Source: Ancylostoma caninum
Taxonomy: Eukaryota; Nematoda; Chromadorea; Rhabditida; Ancylostomatidae
DNA length: 64,000 nucleotides
Direction: 5' to 3'
NCBI GenBank assembly: GCA_037903475.1
Contig: JBAJFG010000180.1
Location: forward strand, 1 to 64,000
A program made the position numbers and the translations under genes. Shown here piece after piece: positions 31,901 through 40,259 of the stretch. The notes under the pieces were generated by a model that did no database searches, was not told the origin of the DNA, and was given only the letters and a program-made list of their open reading frames with translations. Each line of letters opens with the position of its first letter. Within the stretch, counting starts at the first letter, position 1.

Positions 31901-34900
31901 TGTTGTCGTCAGTTCTTCAAAGGGTAATGTAGAGCGGCCTAGTGTCTTGTATAATGAGTGTTTGACCGATTTAATGAGTCGTTCGTAAAAACCCCCTTGC
32001 CATGGGGCGAACGGGGTGATATGGCGCCATTCAATCTCCCTATTGCTAAGTGCCCGTGCAACAGAAGGATCACTCCGAACAGCTCTAATGCTTTCATTCA
32101 AGATTGCCTCACCCAATTCGAAGGTTGGAGCGTTGTCACTAGTTATTGACCGAGGTACTCCACGTCTGGCGAAGAAACGACGGAGCATGTGGAGAAAAGC
32201 TATTGTGGACAAATCAGAGACGACGTCGAGGTGAACCAGCCGTGTGGTCATACATGTTAGGATAGCTCCATAGGCTTTTTCTGGTGCTCCCGATAAAGTT
32301 GCAATTGAAAGTGGACCAAAGTAGTCAAGGCCGACATGTTGAAAGGGGTATGAGCGCAGAACTCTCTCTTTGGGCAAATCCTCTTGTGTTGGATACTTGT
32401 AGGGGAGATTGTTGAACTTTTGACATTTGATACATTTCCGTATCAAAGAAGAGACTTGGGAGCGTAACTGTGGTATCCAAAACTCTTGCCTAACCAGAGC
32501 TATAGTGTGATTGATGCCGGGGTGTCCTTGGAGATGAAAATCTCGGATGATGATATCTGCGAGAAGAGTTTTCTGCAGGACGAAGATAGGATTCTTCGCA
32601 TCGTAGTCGAGTTCTGCTTGCCCAAGTCGTCCATAACAGCGCAGTAGACCCCGTTCGTCATGTCGTATATTGAGCTGTTGGAGGCTATGAAGGATGTGAG
32701 GGGTGACGTATGTTGTTTGATGATGACGGATCAACACTTTTCCTGCCTGTCGAATTTCTGAACCAGTTAAGCAGAGGGATTCTGTCTCTTGTTCTGGCCT
32801 TTGATTCGATAGTAGTGATAGGAGTATCTGATTATTGCCTTTCCTATTGATCCGATTAATAACCCCAAAAATGAAGCGCAATACGTATGCTATATATCTT
32901 TTGGCCTGTGTGAAAGTTCGAACTTGAGATGGTCGCAGGAGTTCGGAGTCATCCAGGTAGCGCAGCTTAACCGTGAAGACCTGTCTGGGGCTAGGCTCTT
33001 GTGGCCGAGTCATTTCTTCTTGATCACCCAAGGGGTAGGTGAAAATCTTGCTCTGATTAGGCCAACATGTGGGCGGAGATTGCAAGAACTCTGGTCCCGA
33101 CCACCATAAGTGGGTCTCTGCTTCTTCTTTGATCAGTCCGCGAGTTCCGCAATCTGCGGGATTTTCTTGGGATGAAACATATCCGATCATCACCTCGCAT
33201 TGTTGGTTCGTGATGTGGTAGGCGATATTGCGTATTTCGACGAGTCGGTTGTATACAAAGGGTCCCACTTCTCGTTCCGGTGTGAGCTTAAGCCAGCTCA
33301 ACACAATCTCCGAATCGGAGAACAGATATATGTCTGTGATAGTGATGGTTTCCTTTAGTTCACTGAACACCGAATTTGATAATCTTATTGCCAACGTCAT
33401 TGCATTGAGTTCGAGCTTGGGAATGGTATATTGCCCTTGTAGTGATGGAAGTTTGGATTTCGCCATGATGAGCGTTGACCTATTGCAGTAGCATAGATAC
33501 GTGCAGGCTGCCATGGCTGATGAGCTAGCATCAGCGAAAGTGACCAGGATTGCCCTATCGTGTTTGGGCATAAGGTACCGTGGTAGTGCCTTCTGGAACC
33601 CTTGTACTGTCTCAACAATATTGTTCCATTCGTCTTCGTTTTCCTTAGGAAGTATGGTGTCCCATTGATATTGCTCCTTCCACAATTCTTGCAAGAAGAT
33701 TTTGGCGCGATGGAGAAGGGGAATTGCCCACCCTAGCGGATCATAGATGGACGCGATCGCACTTGTGACTGTTCTTTTTGTGACTAAGGGAGTGTCTGGT
33801 AAGTATATCGACACCAAAATGGTGTCTTCCTTGACATCCCATAAGAGCCCTAGAACTTTCGGCGATGTGTCTGAGGTTTTGTCGGTTTCGTTTATTGTTT
33901 CCATTAGGTGGCTATCGTTGGACGAGAATTCCCGCAAATTCATATTGAGATCTTGGAATATTTGCTTCGTTTGATGATAGATGCCTATGGCGTCTTCAAT
34001 TGTGTCTGTCGTTAACAAAAGATTGTCAACGTACAGATTACGCTTTATGTCCTGAATCAGTTTACTTTCGTTCTCATACCTATCAAGGTGGTAATGAGTT
34101 GCTCCTGCTAAAAGGAAAGGAGATGACTTCAACCCAAATGTAACTCTAGTGAAGCGGAAGGTAACCGTGTTATTGAGTGAGGGAGGTGACTTGTGGTCGC
34201 GAAGCCAAAAACATCTGGTCGCATCCCTATCCGTCTCTTGTAGGCGGATTTGTAGAAAGGCTTTTTCTACATCCGAAATTATTGCAATTCTTCCCATACG
34301 AAATCGGAGTAGAATTCCGTAAATGAGGGGGAGTATCACCGGTCCTCTATGTAGTACATCGTTTAGGGAAGGACAACCCTTATAATGTGCCGAGGCGTCA
34401 AAGACAACTCGTAGCTTTGTTGTGGTCTTGTGAGGCGTTATGACGGGTTGGTGAGGGATATAGTGGATTTGGTTACCCTGATGAGTTATTGTTTCATCGA
34501 CTTCCTCGATGATATTTTGGCGAAGTTGGTCTTGGAATACCCCATTGTATTGGTCTAGTAGTTGGTCATCCTTGCTTATTGCTGACCAGACATTGACAAG
34601 GCGTCGATATGCTAGTGCCTTATTGTCGGGTAGGAATGGGTATTTTTCTTTCCATGGAAGTCTAACGTAGTACCCATCGGATCGTCGCTCTATTGTATCA
34701 GTGAGATGTTGCCAAACCTTCTTGTCCTGCTCAGCACGAGCTGCTTTCTCTGTACCTGAAAATTCTTCAGTGCCCGCAGCATCGAGTGTCCAGAATTTGT
34801 CCCATTGTTCCCTTTCTTCTTGGGAGATGGTATCATCCTCTGATCTTATTGCATAGTGGCCGACCATGTCCATTGACCAACGGCCTTCCCAATTGTTTAT

Positions 34901-36964
34901 TTCGTCGTTTAAGGACTGCGAAACTTGAGCTACATATCCCTTTTGTGGCTGTGCCTTTCCAGAAATCAAGTATCCCAATTTGGTCGGCAAGATATGCATG
35001 CCCGATGGTAATACTATTGCTGGTTTGTCATTGCGAACGAAGGACCACAGCTGATCACATCCCAGTAGAATGGATGGCGTGACTGAGCCTTGAGTCTTTC
35101 GCCATGCGATGGGCAAATCAAGCGAACGAATGAACTCGATATCGTCATGTGGAAGTTTGGGTGTTGCTAACGAACGAGTGAGGACGTCGTGGGTGAGGAG
35201 ATCCAAGTTATGAGGAGTGCCTTCGGAATCCCACACCTCCAAGCATACCCTATTGCACTTTCTTTTCTTAACACTATCGGACCCAAAGGTATGTAAAAGA
35301 ACCTCCTTCACTTCTAAAACTGGCAGTTGGAGTCTCTCGGCTATTGCGCTGTCGACGAAGGAAAGTTCTGCCCCCGTGTCGAGTAGTACACTAACTTTCT
35401 CCAACGTTTTCTTTGCCTGATCCATTACCGTTAATTCTCCGATGGGTAGGCATGGATGTGCAAGCGAAGATTTGCTAGGAAGCGATTGTTGCTGAAGAAT
35501 TGCCGTTTCTGCCAATGTTGTAGTAGGAGAGGTAGGAGACTTGACTTCAGAGGGAACTGTGACCACGTGTGAACGAACCTTTGTCGTAGAGATCTTGCTG
35601 TCCGGTCCGTGATCTTTCTTTGACGGCGCTATTGTCGTGGGCTTCTTTGTTGTTCCCTTTTTTGGAATATCCGCTACCTTCGTTGCTGAATTAGAAGCGG
35701 TGTTGCTCACGGTCTTGAAGCAACATGAAGTATGGTGCGGACCTCCACAATTGAAACACATTCGCCCTCTGCATTGAGTAGTACTGTGACGTGATGAAGC
35801 ACAAATAAGGCAGAGATTATTTTTGCGCAGATAGAGCGAGCGTTCTTGTGGTGTCGTATACTTAGTGCAACTGTGAGACAGATGATTGCCGTTGCAGTAC
35901 ATGCAGGTCCCTTTAAAACGCGCCGATCTATTGTTAAAAAATGTATTGGGCTTTGACGAAGTTGGAACCTTCGCTTGGGAATACATGAGGATCATCTCCT
36001 CCGTTGATAGAATTTCGTCGATGTATTGGAAGAGGAGGCTCATTGTGAATGGTGATGAGAGCCCCTGCCCCTGCTTTTTAGCTATTGTCTTCCGTTTGAC
36101 TGAATCAGGGAACTTGCCGAGGACCTTTTTAATGAGCCATGAGCTATTGATTTCTTCACCTTTCTCTTCTAACTGGGTCGTGATCATCTGTAGTTGTTCC
36201 AGAAGTTGGCGTTGGTCCTTTACTGAAGGACCTCGAAGGGTGCAGTTATCCAATTTCTCTACCAGCACTTGAACTAATGCTTCTTTGTTATTGTACTTAT
36301 TGTGGAGGAATTGTATTGCCTTGGTATAATTTTCTCCCGTCACTTGGAATTTTCTTATTGATTCCCTCGGTTCACCTCTCAGGGCATTCAACAGGTAATT
36401 GTATTTAACCATGTTGGAGAGGTCCTGGGAATGAATATTCGTGTTGAAAATACCCCAAAAGTTATCCCATTCCCATATGTTTCCTCCAAATGTGGGGACA
36501 GGAATAGGGGGGAGGTCTAGCGTCTTGACCTTAGCCTGACCTAGTGATGCATTCGGAGAGCATTCCCCCAAAGGTGCTGGGTTGCTAACTGGAGCGGTTA
36601 TTGCACATTTGAGTGCGCGGAGGCGGGCTTGCACTACAAGCAAGTAATCAAATGCCGCCGTTAAGATATTTTCGCTCTTGCCAGTATAACTTTCAAAATC
36701 ACTTTGATCGGTAGCAAGGAGTGAGTTAGTATCCAGAAGTGATGCAAATTCCTGAAGTGCTCGTTCAACTTTATCTATTGCGAGCTCCATTACGCTTACA
36801 CCCTCCTCTAACCTATGGATATTGTCTATTTGTATTTCTTGTGGCAAAGAGGGATCCCAAGGGGTATCCTCAAGCTTCTCATTTTTTAAGCTATTGAGGA
36901 TGTGGTCAAGTTTGTTGACGTATGTAGTCAACAATCGTTTCTTAGTGGTAAGTAATGTAGTCAT
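28970..36964 (-). CDS. BEL/Pao element 1 gag-pol-env-like polyprotein
   Basis: Uninterrupted frame of 2664 codons from ATG at 36964. Approximate residues: gag core (DUF1759-like) 150-320; three Cys/His knuckles 353-415 (for example CFNCGGPHHTSCC); aspartic protease with LLDTGAELSFVD near 525; reverse transcriptase with YVDNLLL near 976; RNase H with LFSDSEIVLSWL near 1215; integrase HHCC zinc region 1482-1515 (GHPGINH, CIKCQKF) and DDE core with GLDYFGPL, SDNAPTF and a Glu in GGFYERL to 1660; DUF5641-like basic region 1740-1850. A hydrophobic signal at about 1930-1950 opens a Cys-rich, multi-membrane segment to the end, with further hydrophobic stretches near 2060, 2130 and 2600-2650. This resembles the envelope-like genes of nematode BEL elements related to phlebovirus glycoproteins. 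Encoding everything in one frame implies proteolytic maturation. Confidence 0.9.
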   Translation of the reverse strand: MTTLLTTKKRLLTTYVNKLDHILNSLKNEKLEDTPWDPSLPQEIQIDNIHRLEEGVSVMELAIDKVERALQEFASLLDTNSLLATDQSDFESYTGKSENILTAAFDYLLVVQARLRALKCAITAPVSNPAPLGECSPNASLGQAKVKTLDLPPIPVPTFGGNIWEWDNFWGIFNTNIHSQDLSNMVKYNYLLNALRGEPRESIRKFQVTGENYTKAIQFLHNKYNNKEALVQVLVEKLDNCTLRGPSVKDQRQLLEQLQMITTQLEEKGEEINSSWLIKKVLGKFPDSVKRKTIAKKQGQGLSSPFTMSLLFQYIDEILSTEEMILMYSQAKVPTSSKPNTFFNNRSARFKGTCMYCNGNHLSHSCTKYTTPQERSLYLRKNNLCLICASSRHSTTQCRGRMCFNCGGPHHTSCCFKTVSNTASNSATKVADIPKKGTTKKPTTIAPSKKDHGPDSKISTTKVRSHVVTVPSEVKSPTSPTTTLAETAILQQQSLPSKSSLAHPCLPIGELTVMDQAKKTLEKVSVLLDTGAELSFVDSAIAERLQLPVLEVKEVLLHTFGSDSVKKRKCNRVCLEVWDSEGTPHNLDLLTHDVLTRSLATPKLPHDDIEFIRSLDLPIAWRKTQGSVTPSILLGCDQLWSFVRNDKPAIVLPSGMHILPTKLGYLISGKAQPQKGYVAQVSQSLNDEINNWEGRWSMDMVGHYAIRSEDDTISQEEREQWDKFWTLDAAGTEEFSGTEKAARAEQDKKVWQHLTDTIERRSDGYYVRLPWKEKYPFLPDNKALAYRRLVNVWSAISKDDQLLDQYNGVFQDQLRQNIIEEVDETITHQGNQIHYIPHQPVITPHKTTTKLRVVFDASAHYKGCPSLNDVLHRGPVILPLIYGILLRFRMGRIAIISDVEKAFLQIRLQETDRDATRCFWLRDHKSPPSLNNTVTFRFTRVTFGLKSSPFLLAGATHYHLDRYENESKLIQDIKRNLYVDNLLLTTDTIEDAIGIYHQTKQIFQDLNMNLREFSSNDSHLMETINETDKTSDTSPKVLGLLWDVKEDTILVSIYLPDTPLVTKRTVTSAIASIYDPLGWAIPLLHRAKIFLQELWKEQYQWDTILPKENEDEWNNIVETVQGFQKALPRYLMPKHDRAILVTFADASSSAMAACTYLCYCNRSTLIMAKSKLPSLQGQYTIPKLELNAMTLAIRLSNSVFSELKETITITDIYLFSDSEIVLSWLKLTPEREVGPFVYNRLVEIRNIAYHITNQQCEVMIGYVSSQENPADCGTRGLIKEEAETHLWWSGPEFLQSPPTCWPNQSKIFTYPLGDQEEMTRPQEPSPRQVFTVKLRYLDDSELLRPSQVRTFTQAKRYIAYVLRFIFGVINRINRKGNNQILLSLLSNQRPEQETESLCLTGSEIRQAGKVLIRHHQTTYVTPHILHSLQQLNIRHDERGLLRCYGRLGQAELDYDAKNPIFVLQKTLLADIIIRDFHLQGHPGINHTIALVRQEFWIPQLRSQVSSLIRKCIKCQKFNNLPYKYPTQEDLPKERVLRSYPFQHVGLDYFGPLSIATLSGAPEKAYGAILTCMTTRLVHLDVVSDLSTIAFLHMLRRFFARRGVPRSITSDNAPTFELGEAILNESIRAVRSDPSVARALSNREIEWRHITPFAPWQGGFYERLIKSVKHSLYKTLGRSTLPFEELTTTLIEIEALLNTRPLTYITSEPHKDLVLRPIDFLQKELVVFHPIGQGREEIDDPQYFPSKDLMVLQTKQQAIKALETSCQLTEKFWTIWQTQYLTALREKHTLQVTRKKGCAQPPSEGTLVLISDPILPRHSWKMGTIDQVIANPRGTIREAVVRLPSQRLIRRPVNLLIPLELDDDSAQRAEHSEQSPNRQGDAPEYRPPAAQKETGAIADQLELQPHARYNLRKRRHVDYSEEEDLDTTSPGSSRSLFSIAALLQITIVLLLSCFVGTTTSEQPKASIRLMQCIPGGVHLVSPDQMPYEICAEHYCVQLETPQLNETIALPPEIVLHEHRVRWKYSEETSVNTIETTCPPSPFCQSIRCTFCSANILNPECWPKHAIFATAILLYCFITGCYVFLYVPLVLGKPLRVAGRILWAIVRYAIRHCWRLKRSTNRGQFSRRRIAEIIAIVFLIPLTQQCQQINLFTHYSTICTKGSEMTCQVQVSEVFKINPFKREACLRLSQNNTAVHEIHLQWNSLVLTCEPITDLFTRDTVHKVIDSKRCPHSGSCVGTKCGSINASSLIPELAIGNQYPGNTACVESCGGLGCDCFYPSSGCLFYRIYLVPVSDDIFELFHCNRWTEAAKIQVTHLDRLKKTSNTVTKFLLPNVPVKWGTFTITLSSIGIPPLPLLNTPFISNNKTTALWKPNMMPALRCSNLTNARNLACEVFDDCVCLPAETKANCKCKNFPIGKWFRSLSNQLPAIFPSISFQQDPLKKVQAIVSGMVTSEIILSFQDTLRTEILVDDAICKIQAGEITGCYNCAKGGNAHVLCISSLDNMQAEVVCGSTTFTLPCNTTGIESTLRFSLSQARIHLLCTVSCGKITSSFELGGILKFTGSAQGLIEQWLEGESMTFASLSWPDFFHIYTIFFQWYKTLAVAIVTVLIMVAVTYVFLSTYGVKLLSKFVIFIFKSVLGTITFLAQSICLVYSRLVSVTHRKQH

Positions 36965-37332
36965 TTTTTCGCGAGTCCCTCAATTTTCCCTATTGCTGCC
37001 GCAGAAAAATCGTCTCAAGCAGTATTGATTTGAGTGCCTTCAACTGTGTCTCAAGATATTGCGCGCACGAGAGGAGATGGTAGTCGGAGATAGTGAGGAA
37101 AGGACAAGTCGCGTGGAATTGCGGTTGGAGAGAAGTTTCCAAAAGCAACCGCTATAGTAATTTGGAGAAAAAAGTACGAACTAGCTATTGAGAAATAGTT
37201 TAACCAATTGTGGACAATTGTGGAAGAATTGTCAGGAATTGAGTAGGAGAGAAACTGATCAAATGAAGTGAATGGCAAGTTATTGAAGCGGTCAATTGTA
37301 AAGAATTGTACAAAGTTGAACCGACCTGGATC

Positions 37333-37351
37333 CGGAGGAACCGATGCACCA
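37333..37351 (-). promoter_or_regulatory. Primer-binding site, tRNA-Gly type
   Basis: Two bases after the 5' LTR end the - strand reads TGGTGCATCGG, complementary to the CCGATGCACCA 3' end expected for nematode tRNA-Gly(GCC). Complementarity stops after 11 bases. Confidence 0.75.
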
Positions 37352-37381
37352 ATTGTGGAAGATATTGAGCTGCTCGCCTTC

Positions 37382-38848
37382 TTGCTCTTCTTCTTCTTGC
37401 TCTTGTTCTTGCTCTTCTTCTTCTTGCTCTTCTTCTTCTTCTTGCTCTTCTTCTTGCTCTTCTTCTTCTTCTTGCTCTTCTTCTTCTTCTTCTTCTTGCT
37501 CTTCTTCTTCTTCTTGCTCTTCTTCTTCTTCTTGCTCTTCTTCTTCTTCTTGCTCTTCTTCTTCTTCTTGCTCTTCTTCTTCTTATTGCTCTTCTTCTTC
37601 TTGCTCTTCTTCTTCTTGCTCTTCTTCTTCTTCTTCTTCTTCTTGCTCTTCTTCTTCTTCTTGCTCTTCTTCTTGCTCTTGCTCCTCTTCTTGCTCTTGC
37701 TCTTCTTCTTGCTCTTCTTCTTCTTGCTCTTCTTCTTTTTCTTGCTCTTCTTCTTGCTCTTCTTCTTCTTGCTCTTGTTCTTGCTCTTCTTCTTCTTGCT
37801 CTTCTTCTTCTTCTTGCTCTTCTTCTTCTTCTTGCTCTTCTTCTTGCTCTTGCTCCTCTTCTTGCTCTTGCTCTTGCTCTCTTGCTCTTCTTGTTCTTGC
37901 TCTTCTTCTTCTTGCTCTTCTTCTTGCTCTTCTTCTTCTTCTTGCTCTTCTTCTTCTTGCTCTTCTTCTTCTTCTTGCTCTTCTTCTTGCTCTTGCTCCT
38001 CTTCTTGCTCTTGCTCTTCTTCTTGCTCTTCTTCTTCTTCTTGCTCTTCTTCTTCTTGCTCTTCTTCTTCTTCTTGCTCTTCTTCTTCTTCTTGCTCTTC
38101 TTCTTCTTCTTGCTCTTGCTCTTCTTTTTGCTCTTGCTCTTCTTCTTGCTCTTCTTCTTCATCTTGCTCTTCTTCTTCTTCTTGCTCTTCTTCTTCTTGC
38201 TCTTCTTCTTCTTGCTCTTCTTCTTCTTGCTCTTCTTCTTCTTCATCTTGCTCTTCTTCTTCTTCTTGCTCTTTTTCTTCTTCTTGCTCTTCTTCTTCTT
38301 CTTGCTCTTCTTCTTGCTCTTCTTCTTCTTCTTCTTCTTGCTCTCCTTCTTCTTTTTGCTCTCCTTCTTCTTTTTGCTCTTCTTCTTGCTCTTCTTCTTC
38401 TTCTTGCTCTTCTTCTTCTTCTTGCTCTTCTTCTTCTTCTTCTTGCTCTTCTTCTTCTTCTTCTTGCTCTTCTTCTTCTTCTTCTTGCTCTTCTTCTTGC
38501 TCTTGCTCTTCTTCTTGCTCTTCTTCTTCTTCTTGCTCTTGTTCTTGCTCTTCTTCTTGCTCTTCTTCTTCTTGCTCTTCTTCTTCTTGCTCTTCTTCTT
38601 CTTCTTGCTCTTCTTCTTCTTCTTGCTTTTCTTCTTGCTCTTCTTCTTGCTCTTGCTCTTCTTCTTCTTCTTGCTCTTCTTCTTGCTCTTGCTCTTCTTC
38701 TTGCTCTTGCTCTTCTTCTTCTTCTTGCTCTTGCTCTTCTTCTTGCTCTTGCTCTTCTTCTTCTTCTTGCTCTTGCTCTTCTTCTTGCTCTTGCTCTTCT
38801 TCTTCTTCTTGCTCTTCTTCTTCTTCTTGCTCTTCTTCTTCTTCTTGC
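37382..38848. repeat. Right (CTT)n/GCT triplet array, collinear with the left array
   Basis: About 1.47 kb of the same triplet array. The succession of rare variants (CTTTTTGCTC, TTCATCTTG, CTTTTTCTTC, paired CTCCTTCTTCTTTTTG, TTGTTC) follows the left array at a near-constant offset of about 12.0 kb. It starts directly after the 29-bp LTR remnant. Array open frames are treated as by-products. Confidence 0.9.
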
Positions 38849-38978
38849 TCAAGAAGAAGAAGAAGAGCAAGAAGAAGAACAAGAGCAAGAAGAAGAAGAG
38901 CAAGAAGAAGAAGAGCAAGAAGAAGAAGAGCAAGAAGAAGAAGAAGAGCAAGAAGAAGAAGGGCAAGAAGAAGAAGAA
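38849..38978. repeat. Inverted arm of the triplet array (purine on + strand)
   Basis: At about 38850 the array flips: CTTCTTGCTC is followed at once by AAGAAGAAGAAGAAGAGC, and the purine-rich form continues for about 130 bp. Together with the preceding array this forms a loopless palindrome. Confidence 0.8.
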
Positions 38979-40162
38979 GCTCAAGTTGCTTCTAGTTCAC
39001 ATCCTCAGTTCCCACCTTCTATCGGCAGCTGTCGACATGGTGACGACGTTGATGTAAACGCGGACTGTACTGTTCATGCATGCTCTGGAGATGAAATTGA
39101 TTTGTTGTTCAGCTGGTAACGACTATTTCTGTCTAGCTCTACAAATTCGAGATTATTTCAAGTCTTCGTGCATAAAACAGGCCAAGCGATCAAGCAAATC
39201 TTCAGCAAATACGCTGAATAAGTTCTGACACGATCTATCTGGTATACCCACATTCTTGTGAAGTGAGAAATATACATGCGCCATCTCCAGCTTGTTTGCT
39301 TTTATTTTGTTAATTCTTCTAGCAATCAAGGATCGAAACATTCTGAATAGTTCTTTCACCATAACGCTCTTTTGTATGGCACTAAATTTCATGGATACTC
39401 AAACAGAAAGAGAACAAAGTGCAGTAGTAAATCAAGCATCATACTACACTAATGTTAAAACTGTTTTTTGAAACTGACCAGTTGCTTTTCGGAAATATGA
39501 AACGCTGCCGTAACCCTCACTCTGTGGCAGTGCTCAGTTACCTGTGGCATGCATGTAGAATCTAGTTATCCACTCTGTTCTCAACTGCCATCATTTTTAT
39601 ATTAATTCCATCATGTGCACGTAAAAGAGGAAGTGCAGAAGCGAGAAAAGGGTCCAATCATAGTTCAAAAACATAATAGACCCTGAGATACGTATTCGAG
39701 CGAAACAGCAATACCCTTCCACGTTCGTGAGTCTGCGATCCATTGAAAACCTTTCTAAATAGGAACAATTGGACTTCTCTTCTACCACGGTTTTCAAACC
39801 TAATGATGTCTGTTTCCTGAATCTGCTAGTTGGTCCTTTCCTCCAACAGCACTGGCCGCGAGAGAGGATAGATCAGCGGGGTGTATCTATCCAAATGTCT
39901 TCTCTTTTCTATTTTCAAACCATAATTTTTCCCATTTTTCAACGTTTCCAGTGTTTGTCAAACACACGATGCGCCGTCAACAAGTTTTTTTCGGGTCATA
40001 GATTGATGGTAAAAATTACCACAACGGGATTCGAAAATAAGAGATGAAATGCTTCTGGAAGAGAGCATTCCTTCACATTTTTAATATGGCTCTTCTGGAA
40101 CCATTTGAGCTCTGGATATCTTCTTGTCTCTTCTTTACCAGAGGCTGCTCTCCTAAGTGGTG
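38979..40162. other. Region without a confident gene
   Basis: Directly after the array an open frame gives a Ser/Asp/Cys-containing tail ending at 39119. An 80-codon frame on the - strand (39153-39392) has no recognisable domain. Otherwise nothing is seen. Confidence 0.3.
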
Positions 40163-40259
40163 GAGTGGCGGACGTAAGCATTGCAACAAATAGTCTTCTG
40201 CCCCAAATTTCTTTCAGAACAGAGTTCGGCGACTCAAATTTTTATGTTGGTTGCAAGTG

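Larger units (their letters stand above)
26974..37381 (-). mobile_element. BEL/Pao retrovirus-like element 1 (gag-pol-env-like plus extra ORF)
   Basis: On the - strand the order is: 29-bp remnant of the 5' LTR (37353-37381), primer-binding site, leader, 2664-codon polyprotein, 430-codon extra ORF, 3' LTR. Zinc-knuckle gag, aspartic protease, reverse transcriptase, RNase H, integrase and a glycoprotein-like region follow the BEL/Pao order. The two LTR ends share only 29 bp because the rest of the 5' LTR is replaced by triplet array. The coding part appears undamaged, so the insertion is young although the missing 5' LTR would remove its promoter. Confidence 0.9.

Noticed and set aside
37200..39119. 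Lys/Ser/Arg-rich (-) and Ser/Cys or Leu/Ala (+) frames over the right triplet array
   Set aside because: Same repeat artefact as on the left; no domain and no independent coding signal.
38979..39119. C-terminal exon fused to a Glu/Gln-rich repeat
   Set aside because: The only support is continuity with an artefactual repeat frame; no splice acceptor or homology is visible.
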